12,147 nt of DNA from an uncultured Bacilli bacterium. Its GTDB lineage: Bacteria > Bacillota_I > Bacilli_A > RF39 > UBA660. How positions within the stretch are numbered: the stretch's first letter is position 1; every line of letters begins with the position of its first letter. Shown piece after piece: positions 1-5,782 of this stretch. Position numbers and translations under genes: made by a program. The notes beneath the pieces are model-generated. The model was not told where the DNA came from. It saw only the letters and a list, made by a program, of their open reading frames with translations, and ran no database searches. The stretch spans positions 1-12,147 of the forward strand of contig CAKPBH010000040.1 of NCBI GenBank assembly GCA_934140355.1, read 5' to 3'.

Positions 1-73
1 TTGAACCCTCGCACCAGTTTCCCAGTCTACACCCTTAGCAGGGGCGCCTCTTCAGCCTCTTGAGTATCACTCC
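1..73 (-). tRNA. tRNA-Ser (anticodon GCU), 3' part cut off by the window edge
   Basis: Read on the minus strand, the sequence starts GGAGTGATACTC at 73 and folds as a class II tRNA. The anticodon stem CGCCC/GGGTG closes the loop CTGCTAA with anticodon GCT at 39-37, which reads serine codons AGC and AGU. A long variable arm follows, then the first T-stem strand GAGGG and TTCAA at the window edge. The long variable arm is typical of tRNA-Ser. The rest of the T arm, the acceptor 3' strand and any CCA lie outside the window. The gene is divergent from the xer gene. Confidence 0.93.
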
Positions 74-90
74 AAAACGCTTATGTACTC

Positions 91-119
91 ATTCTACTAT
101 TTTTTTATTCTCTTGTCAA
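91..119 (-). promoter_or_regulatory. sigma-A promoter of the tRNA-Ser gene
   Basis: On the minus strand, a perfect -35 TTGACA (119-114), a 17-base spacer and a -10 TAGAAT (96-91) lie about 18 bases before the tRNA 5' end. The predicted start near 84 leaves a short leader for RNase P to remove. The same bases on the plus strand include TTGTCA (113-118), so a weak xer promoter could overlap, but no good plus-strand -10 is visible. Confidence 0.8.
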
Positions 120-155
120 TAAATTTAGAAAAAATTTTAGAAAGAAGATGGAAGT

Positions 156-1073
156 ATGCCAAAAATAGAAGAAATGAATCTCAGAGACGAAAACAAAAAA
201 ATTTTAAAAGAATTTCAAATTTATCTTTTTACTATGAAACATTTAGTAGAAAATTCTATTTCTTCTTATCTTTTTGATATAAAAGATTATCTTTACTATC
301 TAGAAAAAGAAAAGCATAAAAATTATTCTATAATAGAAAAAGATGATCTTATTGATTATTTAGAAAAATTAGATAAAGAGGATTATGCCGTTACGAGTAT
401 TATGCGAAAAATCACAGTCATTAAAAGCTTTCATTTTTTTTTAAACAAGACTTATCACTTTGAAAACATTGCCAAACAAATAACTTCTCCTAGAGTGTAT
501 CAAAAGGTTCCCAACATTTTATCCATCGAAGAAGTGGAAGAATTACTAGATATCCCATTAAGAACAAATTTTGATTATCGTAATAAAGCAATGTTAGAAT
601 TATTATATGCAACTGGACTACGTGTCAGCGAATTGGTTAGTTTAAAAATCAATGATATTGATATGGAAAATGCTTTTGTAAGAGTAATAGGAAAAGGTGG
701 AAAAGAAAGGATTGTTCCGATTGGAGATGTTGCTTTAAAATATTTAAGACTTTATTTAAATACTTATCGAAATACGTTAAAAAAGAAATGCTTTTCTGAT
801 TCTATTTTTTTGAATAATCACGGAAGGGGAATGACAAGACAGGGATTTTTCAAAATATTAAAAACAATTTCGCAAGAGAAAAATTTAAGAGAAAACATTA
901 CCCCACATCTTTTAAGACACTCTTTTGCTACGCATCTTCTTAATAACGGTGCTGATTTAAGAAGTATTCAATTATTATTAGGTCATAGCAATCTTTCTAC
1001 TACTCAAATTTATACGAATGTAAATAATATCACCTTAAAAGAAAATTATAATTTATATCATCCAAGACACTAA
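156..1073 (+). CDS. xerD: XerD-like site-specific tyrosine recombinase, 305 aa
   Basis: Tyrosine recombinases of the Xer family resolve chromosome dimers at dif and work with FtsK. The N-terminal SAM-like core-binding domain covers about residues 14-105 and the catalytic domain about 118-295. The catalytic set is complete: R156 in ATGLRVSE, K180 in IGKGGKER, H251/R254 in HLLRHSFATH, H277 in LLGHSNLSTT, and nucleophile Y286. The length is usual for XerC/XerD, and the tail YHPRH resembles the HPR ending of chromosomal Xer proteins, arguing against a phage integrase. XerD rather than XerC is a judgement from general similarity. The ATG at 156 has a weak AAAGAAG Shine-Dalgarno site; ATG at 174 is an alternative. 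The gene stands alone and ends at a hairpin terminator. An FtsK translocase is encoded 4.7 kb downstream, but not in the same operon. Confidence 0.88.
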   Translation: MPKIEEMNLRDENKKILKEFQIYLFTMKHLVENSISSYLFDIKDYLYYLEKEKHKNYSIIEKDDLIDYLEKLDKEDYAVTSIMRKITVIKSFHFFLNKTYHFENIAKQITSPRVYQKVPNILSIEEVEELLDIPLRTNFDYRNKAMLELLYATGLRVSELVSLKINDIDMENAFVRVIGKGGKERIVPIGDVALKYLRLYLNTYRNTLKKKCFSDSIFLNNHGRGMTRQGFFKILKTISQEKNLRENITPHLLRHSFATHLLNNGADLRSIQLLLGHSNLSTTQIYTNVNNITLKENYNLYHPRH

Positions 1074-1099
1074 AAAAGTACACGATTAATGTACTTTTT
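1073..1099. terminator. bidirectional hairpin terminator between xer and the DUF1540-type gene
   Basis: Arms AAAAAGTACA (1073-1082) and TGTACTTTTT (1090-1099) pair perfectly around a 7-base loop. The plus-strand transcript continues with ATTTTT. The minus-strand copy also ends in a U run. The hairpin overlaps the stop codons of both convergent genes, so it can end transcription from either side. Confidence 0.8.
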
Positions 1100-1256
1100 A
1101 TTTTTCCTTAAAACTTTTACAAATTGTTTCGTCTTTATTCTGACAGTCACATCCCGAACATGTGCAACTAATATCTAATTCTTCCAAATTACAACAATTA
1201 CAGTCATTATGTTTACAATTTTCTACATCACATTTTACTTTTGTTTTTTTCATCAT
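1098..1256 (-). CDS. small cysteine-rich DUF1540-type protein, 52 aa
   Basis: The frame on the minus strand begins MMKKTKVKCDVENC and ends ETICKSFKEK. It has ten cysteines in 52 residues (positions 9, 14, 19, 21, 22, 31, 33, 36, 38, 46). The opening C-x4-C with a nearby N, and the closing T-x-C-x2-F, match my memory of the DUF1540 pattern. Proteins of this family are presumed metal binding, and their role is not established. A Shine-Dalgarno site GGGAG (1268-1264) lies 7 bases before the ATG at 1256; the adjacent ATG at 1253 would give 51 aa. The C-terminal CTCSGCDC cluster is richer in cysteine than I expect for the family and could hold extra metal or a disulfide. The gene converges on xer and diverges from comEA. 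No clear promoter could be fixed upstream. Confidence 0.75.
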   Translation of the reverse strand: MMKKTKVKCDVENCKHNDCNCCNLEELDISCTCSGCDCQNKDETICKSFKEK

Positions 1257-1414
1257 TCTTCATCTCCCTTTATAGTATGTAGCTAAATTTTTATTTTATA
1301 CAAAAAATACTTCAATCATTTTTTCTTTCATAAAAAGAATATTCTAATGAAATAGTTTAAAAAAAGAAAAAAATTGGTTCAACAAGAAGGATTTGGTCAA
1401 AAAAAAGCGAATAA

Positions 1415-1429
1415 TATAATTAGAGGAGG
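1415..1429 (+). promoter_or_regulatory. Shine-Dalgarno site of comEA with an adjoining TATAAT
   Basis: AGGAGG (about 1424-1429) sits 6 bases before the ATG at 1436 and fixes the comEA start. A TATAAT at 1415-1420 lies just upstream, but its only -35 candidate is weak (TTGGTC at 1393-1398, 16-base spacer). If used, transcription would start inside the ribosome binding site, so the -10 role is doubtful. Confidence 0.4.
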
Positions 1430-1435
1430 TAAAAA

Positions 1436-2149
1436 ATGAAAAAGAAATTAAAATGGGTTTTGGTTAGTTTAATTTTATTGGTTTTACTTTTGTTAATTTT
1501 AAGAGGAATAACCATGTCTAATAAAAGTAAAACAAACGAAATAAAAGAAGAAGAACTTATCTTTAAAGAAGAAAAAGATAAGCAAGAGGATGAAAAAGAC
1601 AAATCGTTAGAAGAAGAGGTAACTAAAGTATTTGTTGATATTAAAGGAGCCGTTTTAAGTCCTGGTGTATATGAAATAGAAAAAGATAAAAAAATAATTG
1701 ATGTCGTCTCTCTTGCAGGTGGTCTTTTGGAAGAGGCTAATACAACAACTATTAATCTAGCTAAAAAAGTTCAAAATGAAATGGTAATTATTGTTTACAC
1801 CAACGAAGAAATTGCTAAGGCAATGCAGGATGGACAAGCCATAAATAAAATAGATAATACTTGTGTTTGTCCTAAAATAAAGAATGATGCTTGTATAAAT
1901 AATAATAGTAGCAAAAATGAAGGAAATAGCGAGTCTAACATCGATACCTCTATTCAAGAGATTATTAATATCAATACTGCTACTGCTTCAGATTTTGACA
2001 AACTTCCAGGGATTGGTGCTAGCAAGGCGGAGGCTATCATTCAGTATCGAGAAGAACATGGAAACTTTAGTCGGATTGAAGATTTAAAAGAAATATCAGG
2101 TATCGGAGATGCTTTATTCGAAAAAATTAAAGACTATATTACAGTCTAA
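1436..2149 (+). CDS. comEA: competence protein ComEA, 237 aa
   Basis: ComEA is the membrane-anchored receptor that binds incoming double-stranded DNA outside the cell during transformation and passes it to ComEC. A short basic N-terminus and one membrane helix (about residues 6-23) are followed by a charged linker (about 30-63). An SLBB-type domain (about 64-124, VFVDIKGAVLSPGVYE) comes next, then a variable Asn/Ser-rich linker with C143, C145 and C153. A C-terminal pair of helix-hairpin-helix motifs completes the protein: LPGIGASKAEAI (190-201) and SGIGDALFEKI (221-231). This is the full usual architecture and length for Gram-positive ComEA. The gene overlaps comEC by 41 bases, which suggests translational coupling. 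The linker cysteines are unusual for an exported Gram-positive protein and might form a disulfide; that is inference. Confidence 0.93.
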   Translation: MKKKLKWVLVSLILLVLLLLILRGITMSNKSKTNEIKEEELIFKEEKDKQEDEKDKSLEEEVTKVFVDIKGAVLSPGVYEIEKDKKIIDVVSLAGGLLEEANTTTINLAKKVQNEMVIIVYTNEEIAKAMQDGQAINKIDNTCVCPKIKNDACINNNSSKNEGNSESNIDTSIQEIININTATASDFDKLPGIGASKAEAIIQYREEHGNFSRIEDLKEISGIGDALFEKIKDYITV

Positions 2150-4217
2150 ATGTTTATTTAAAATAATTTTATTTCTCTGCCTTTTCCTTGCATTTTTAAG
2201 AATTTGTCTTTTTCCTAAAACAAGTAAATACCAGTCTAATGAAACAAAGATAGAGGGAATCGTTTTGAAATATAAGATTGATGGTGATCACCTTTCTATG
2301 ACAGTAAAAGGAAGGGAAAAAGTAATTGTTCATTATTATTTTCAAAATGAGTTAGAAAAATCGACTCAAGAAAAAAACTTAGAATTAGGAAGTCATGTTT
2401 TTTTAGTAGGTGTTTTAGAAGAACCGACAAATAATACTATTCCGAATTGCTTTAATTATAAAAAATATCTCTTAAAAGAATCAATCTTTTATTTATTTCA
2501 AGCCAAAGAAATGAGAATCCAAAAAGAAAATCAAAATGTTTTTTATAAAGTAAAAAATATCTTAGAGAAAAGAATCGATAGAATAGATCAAACTGGTTAT
2601 TTTCGGACTTTTATTTTAGGAGATAAAACAGTATTAGATAAAGATGAACTAGAAAAATATCAAGCGAGTGGAATTTCTCATTTATTTAGTGTTTCTGGTA
2701 TGCATGTTAGTTTTATTGTTGGAATTATAATGTATTTTTTAAGTCAATTTACCTATAAAAACAAACTAAAATATAGTATTGTTACTTTATTTTTACTTTT
2801 CTATCTTTATTTAACCAATCAAAGTGCATCAATTCTTCGAACTACCATTTCTTTTATTATCGCAGGGATAAATTATTGTTTTAATTTGAGAATAAAACAA
2901 TTGGATTTATCCATTCTTCTATTATCGATAATTACGCTACTAAATCCATATCTTTTATTTGATGTAGGCTTTCAATTCTCATACCTAATTAGTACATCTA
3001 TTCTTTTACAGAAAAGAAAAATAGCGGGATATTCCAAAAAATGGCAACAAAGTCTTTATGTTTCATATTTAAGTTTTTTAATTTCTCTGCCTATTTGTCT
3101 TTACCAATTTCAGAGCATTAATTGTCTATCTATTTTCTTTAATTTAGTTATGATTCCTTTTGTTAGTACAGTTGTTTTTCCTTTAACATTTATAACGATG
3201 ATTATTCCCATTATTTATCCTATTTATTCTTTTGTGATTAAAGTTTTAGAATTTTTAAATGATTTATTTTATCAAATCAATATTGGAAAATTAATTTTTT
3301 TAAAACCAAATATTATTATTGTTATTGTTTATTACATTATCATAATTTTTTCTATTAAAAAGCCTAAATGTTTACTTATTCTAATTATAGTATTATCGAT
3401 TCACTTTTTTTATCCATACCTGGAAAATGATTTTCGAGTAACTGTATTAGATGTTGGACAAGGTGACTGCATTTTTATTCAATATCCAAATAATAGGGCA
3501 AATATTTTAATTGATACTGGTGGCAAAATCACTTATCAAAAAGAAAAATGGGCAATTTCTAAAAAGACTAATACGATTACTTCTACTAGAATTCTTCCTT
3601 ATTTAAAATCTATAGGGGTTACAAAGTTAGATTACTTGATTCTTACTCATGGGGATTTTGATCATATGGGAGAAGCTATCAATTTAGTGAATAATTTTAA
3701 AGTAGAAAATGTGATATTTAATTGTGGAGAATATAATGGTTTAGAAAAAGAATTAAGGAATATTTTGAACAAAAAAAATATCCATTATTATTCATGTGTA
3801 CAAAAAATTAATTTGGATCAATATCAGTTATATTTTTTAAATACTAAAGTATATGGTAATGAAAATGATAATAGTAGTGTGATTTATTTAAATTATCAAG
3901 AGCATAAATTCTTATTTATGGGAGATGCTAGTATTGAAAGAGAAAGAGACATTTTGGATAAATATCGTCTTGGAGATATAGAATTTTTAAAAGTAGGACA
4001 TCATGGTTCGAATACAAGTAGTGATAAAATGTTTCTTGATAGACTTAATCCCCAATATAGTTTCATTAGTGTTGGTAAGAATAATAGATATGGTCATCCT
4101 AAGAAAAGCGTTTTAGATATATTAAAGAATAGTAAAATTTATAGGACAGATTTGGATGGTTCTATTGAAATTAAATTAAGTAATAATGGATATAAGATTA
4201 AAACTTGTCATCCATAG
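2109..4217 (+). CDS. comEC: competence DNA channel ComEC/Rec2, 702 aa
   Basis: ComEC forms the inner-membrane channel for single-stranded DNA during natural transformation. A first membrane helix (about residues 17-35) precedes a soluble DUF4131-like region (about 45-150). The multi-helix Competence domain (about 165-435) contains the hallmark HLFSVSGMH (191-199). The C-terminal metallo-beta-lactamase-like domain (about 441-695) has VLDVGQGD (446-453), LIDTGG, THGDFDH (513-519), MGDAS (604-608), GHHGS (630-634) and YGHP (661-664). The metal ligands look intact, so nuclease activity on the non-transported strand is possible. Length is slightly below the Bacillus protein. The ATG at 2109 lies inside comEA. 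No other ATG, GTG or TTG start precedes the first membrane helix, because the ATG at 2150 is out of frame and stops at once. comEB, often between comEA and comEC, is absent here. Confidence 0.92.
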   Translation: MLYSKKLKTILQSKCLFKIILFLCLFLAFLRICLFPKTSKYQSNETKIEGIVLKYKIDGDHLSMTVKGREKVIVHYYFQNELEKSTQEKNLELGSHVFLVGVLEEPTNNTIPNCFNYKKYLLKESIFYLFQAKEMRIQKENQNVFYKVKNILEKRIDRIDQTGYFRTFILGDKTVLDKDELEKYQASGISHLFSVSGMHVSFIVGIIMYFLSQFTYKNKLKYSIVTLFLLFYLYLTNQSASILRTTISFIIAGINYCFNLRIKQLDLSILLLSIITLLNPYLLFDVGFQFSYLISTSILLQKRKIAGYSKKWQQSLYVSYLSFLISLPICLYQFQSINCLSIFFNLVMIPFVSTVVFPLTFITMIIPIIYPIYSFVIKVLEFLNDLFYQINIGKLIFLKPNIIIVIVYYIIIIFSIKKPKCLLILIIVLSIHFFYPYLENDFRVTVLDVGQGDCIFIQYPNNRANILIDTGGKITYQKEKWAISKKTNTITSTRILPYLKSIGVTKLDYLILTHGDFDHMGEAINLVNNFKVENVIFNCGEYNGLEKELRNILNKKNIHYYSCVQKINLDQYQLYFLNTKVYGNENDNSSVIYLNYQEHKFLFMGDASIERERDILDKYRLGDIEFLKVGHHGSNTSSDKMFLDRLNPQYSFISVGKNNRYGHPKKSVLDILKNSKIYRTDLDGSIEIKLSNNGYKIKTCHP

Positions 4218-4451
4218 AAAAAGTATAATTATACTAGAAGATAGTTAAGTTAGGGTAAACAGTTTTAATGAAAAATAAACCTTTTTGAATGATTATTTTT
4301 TCCTAAAATGAATAAAAACTAAGTATTAATTTTGATATATTAATAAAATTATTTGTTTTGTTTAAATGTTTGATTGTTATTATGATGAGAGATGATGTTA
4401 AAAAATTAATATTTAAGGTTATTAAAAAAATATATAGATAGTTTGAGCGAT

Positions 4452-4481
4452 TTGATAGTTAAAAAAACTACATTCTATAAT
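4452..4481 (+). promoter_or_regulatory. promoter-like element in the comEC-kinase gap
   Basis: TTGATA (4452-4457, 5 of 6 to consensus), an 18-base spacer and a perfect TATAAT (4476-4481) predict a start near 4488. No gene begins within the next 400 bases, so it would make a long leader or a non-coding transcript. In DNA this AT-rich, chance matches are expected. Confidence 0.45.
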
Positions 4482-4519
4482 ACTATTGTGTATTCATTTT
4501 TAAAACTATTTAAGTTAAG

Positions 4520-4549
4520 TTGTAAGTAGAGTAGTTTGTGTGTTATAAT
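4520..4549 (+). promoter_or_regulatory. extended -10 promoter-like element in the comEC-kinase gap
   Basis: TTGTAA (4520-4525), an 18-base spacer and TATAAT (4544-4549) are seen, with TG one base upstream of the -10 (TGTTATAAT), which is the extended -10 form. The predicted start is near 4556. It is the closest good promoter to the kinase gene, about 400 bases before its start codon. Confidence 0.45.
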
Positions 4550-4717
4550 GTGATTATATCTAGAATGAGTTGTGTAGTATATAAAGTAGTAAAATATTAT
4601 CTTTTTATTTTTTGTAAGGTAGGCCTGTTTAATAATGGTAAGAAAAATGTAAATGATTGGAGAATATAAAAATTATCAAATGGTTCATTTGGGAATAATT
4701 ATTTGGTGATGAAATCT

Positions 4718-4740
4718 ACAATAATTTTTAAAATTATTGT
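4718..4740. repeat. perfect 23-base inverted repeat
   Basis: Arms ACAATAATTTT (4718-4728) and AAAATTATTGT (4730-4740) are perfectly complementary around a single central T. A one-base centre suits a protein operator better than an RNA hairpin. It lies downstream of two promoter-like elements and about 215 bases before the kinase gene. Confidence 0.6.
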
Positions 4741-4941
4741 TAGTAATTGGTATTATCACTTGAAAAATGTTCTAGGTAATTTAAAGAGTAGTGTTAATTT
4801 TATGTTTGATTTATAAAGATATTAGATTTCGTTTATTTATTTTTTGATAGTGTTTAAAAATCATATTCATTGGATTGCTTGAAAAAATAAAATGATATGA
4901 ATTTAAGATTGCTTTTTAGAAAATATTATGTAGTAGTAACG

Positions 4942-4948
4942 AGAGGTG
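4942..4948 (+). promoter_or_regulatory. Shine-Dalgarno site that sets a TTG start for the kinase
   Basis: AGAGGTG lies 6 bases before TTG at 4955. The same AGAGGTG stands 7 bases before the ymfF ATG at 9407. A GTG start at 4946 is in frame but falls inside this site and cannot be served by it. The ATG at 4950 is out of frame and meets TGA two codons later. Confidence 0.75.
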
Positions 4949-4954
4949 AATGTA

Positions 4955-5476
4955 TTGAAGTTGATTATTTTAGGACAACCAAGGACTGGGAAAAGTACTT
5001 TAGCAAGAATTTTGAGTGAGGAGTTAGGTTTTCCGATAGTGTGTACGGATAAGTATCGAAGGGAGTGGGGATTTCATGAGCCATGGAAAGGGTATGATAC
5101 TGAAATATCTTTTCATAATAGAAAAAAATTTTATCAAAAATTATTAGAGTTATATGAAAGTTACGATAATCTTATTTTAGAGGGGAGTGCAATTCATCCT
5201 GATGATTTATCTCTTTTTTCAAATGATGGTGCGGTACTTTTGTATAGAAGATTATCAGCAAGAGAGATGTTGAAGTTTTGTAGAAAATATGATTCTGATT
5301 GGACAATTAGAAGAGATGATGCTTATTTATTAAATTTATTTGAAGAATATATAAAATTTTCTAACCAATGGGTGAAGGAACATCAAGAAATTTCTGTTGA
5401 TACTACTAATTATTTAGATGGATTAAATAAGGCAAAAGCAAAATTGTTAGAAAAAGATAAAAATAGTTTTGTTTAA
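4955..5476 (+). CDS. P-loop kinase-like NTPase of unknown substrate, 173 aa
   Basis: The N-terminus is a beta strand running into a Walker A motif, GQPRTGKST (residues 7-15). An aspartate-containing TDKYRRE segment (31-37) sits where small-molecule kinases bind their acceptor. A hydrophobic strand LILEG (73-77) resembles the Walker B position. A lid-like arginine cluster follows (YRRLSAREM 97-105, RRDD 119-122). Size and order fit the adenylate/shikimate/nucleoside kinase-like AAA_18/AAA_33 group. The phosphate acceptor cannot be told from sequence. The gene stands alone between two long non-coding stretches and is not obviously co-transcribed with comEC or ftsK. A TTG start is chosen because of the AGAGGTG site; a GTG 9 bases upstream would give 176 aa. 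A regulatory or ATP-binding role without kinase activity remains possible. Confidence 0.8.
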   Translation: MKLIILGQPRTGKSTLARILSEELGFPIVCTDKYRREWGFHEPWKGYDTEISFHNRKKFYQKLLELYESYDNLILEGSAIHPDDLSLFSNDGAVLLYRRLSAREMLKFCRKYDSDWTIRRDDAYLLNLFEEYIKFSNQWVKEHQEISVDTTNYLDGLNKAKAKLLEKDKNSFV

Positions 5477-5584
5477 TTTGATAACGATTTTAACAATAGG
5501 GAATATAATAGACTGAAGTTTAATTAAAAGTAAGAGAGAAATGGAATAAAAATTGATTTAATAACTATACTAGTGGTAGGAAGT

Positions 5585-5658
5585 TTTAATCTGTAAGAGA
5601 TTAAATCAAAAAACATTCTGTCATTTTGCCGTGAATTCGCAAGTGTTACGGATTTGCG
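5585..5658 (+). other. possible structured RNA element upstream of ftsK
   Basis: One hairpin pairs TTTAATCT (5585-5592) with AGATTAAA (5598-5605) around GTAAG. A second pairs CGCAAGT (5638-5644) with ATTTGCG (5652-5658) around a 7-base loop. A competing stem, CCGTGA (5629-5634) with TTACGG (5646-5651), cannot form together with the second. The 5625-5660 part is clearly richer in G and C than its surroundings. It matches no riboswitch or small RNA family I can recall. It lies before the ftsK promoter, so it belongs to a kinase 3' tail or to a separate RNA. Confidence 0.3.
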
Positions 5659-5669
5659 TTTAATATATA

Positions 5670-5697
5670 AGGGAGAATCTAGAAATAGTTTCTCTTT
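5670..5697 (+). terminator. hairpin before the ftsK promoter, possible terminator
   Basis: AGGGAGAA (5670-5677) pairs with TTCTCTTT (5690-5697), including two G-U pairs. After a T-T mismatch, CTA (5679-5681) pairs with TAG (5686-5688) around a GAAA tetraloop. The tail ATTATT is a poor U run, so termination may be weak. Its position between the kinase and the ftsK promoter fits an end point for upstream transcription. Confidence 0.45.
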
Positions 5698-5719
5698 ATT
5701 ATTGACTTGGTTAATTTGA

Positions 5720-5748
5720 TTGACTATTTATAAAAGATATTATATAAT
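5720..5748 (+). promoter_or_regulatory. sigma-A promoter of the ftsK operon
   Basis: TTGACT (5720-5725, 5 of 6), a 17-base spacer and a perfect TATAAT (5743-5748) predict a start near 5755, leaving a leader of about 28 bases. This is the best promoter in the window after that of the tRNA. It shows that an in-frame TTG at 5720 cannot be the ftsK start, since that codon is part of the -35 box. Confidence 0.75.
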
Positions 5749-5770
5749 TTTTAGTATAGAAGTAGTTAGT

Positions 5771-5776
5771 AAGGTG
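5771..5776 (+). promoter_or_regulatory. Shine-Dalgarno site that sets the GTG start of ftsK
   Basis: AAGGTG lies 6 bases before GTG at 5783, which opens the lysine-rich N-terminus VAKKKTKKEK. Upstream in-frame starts (TTG 5720, GTG 5774) lack a site, and the first precedes the predicted transcription start. Confidence 0.7.
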
Positions 5777-5782
5777 AAAAAA

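Larger units (their letters stand above)
4218..4954. other. 737-base stretch with no convincing gene
   Basis: All six frames are broken. The longest plus-strand starts (4565-4669 and 4709-4816, 34 and 35 codons) lack good ribosome binding sites and resemble nothing I know. The stretch is very AT-rich. It holds two promoter-like elements, a perfect 23-base dyad, and a bulged hairpin pairing TCATAT (4861-4866) and CATT (4868-4871) with AATGATATGA (4891-4900). No tRNA, rRNA or riboswitch family was recognised. It could be a decayed gene, a long untranslated leader for the kinase, or an unrecognised RNA gene. Confidence 0.6.

Noticed and set aside
83..277. A 64-codon open frame overlapping the start of xer
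   Set aside because: It is out of frame with xer, has no ribosome binding site, and has a low-complexity Phe/Tyr/Arg-rich translation typical of a shadow frame.
156..1073. Reading the recombinase as a phage or integrative element integrase next to a tRNA
   Set aside because: Its length, motifs and C-terminal tail match chromosomal Xer. The tRNA 3' end is outside the window and no attachment repeat was seen.
4222..4235. The palindrome AGTATAATTATACT just after comEC as a terminator
   Set aside because: It can form at most five pairs around a small loop, contains few G-C pairs and is not followed by a T run.
4565..4669. A 34-codon plus-strand frame following the extended -10 element
   Set aside because: There is no ribosome binding site before the ATG and the protein sequence is not recognisable.
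4709..4816. A 35-codon plus-strand frame in the gap before the kinase
   Set aside because: Only a poor ribosome site is present, the perfect dyad lies inside it, and the translation resembles no known protein.
5478..5509. TTGATA (5478-5483) and TATAAT (5504-5509) after the kinase as a promoter
   Set aside because: The 20-base spacer is too long for a normal sigma-A promoter, and no gene or clear RNA start follows directly.
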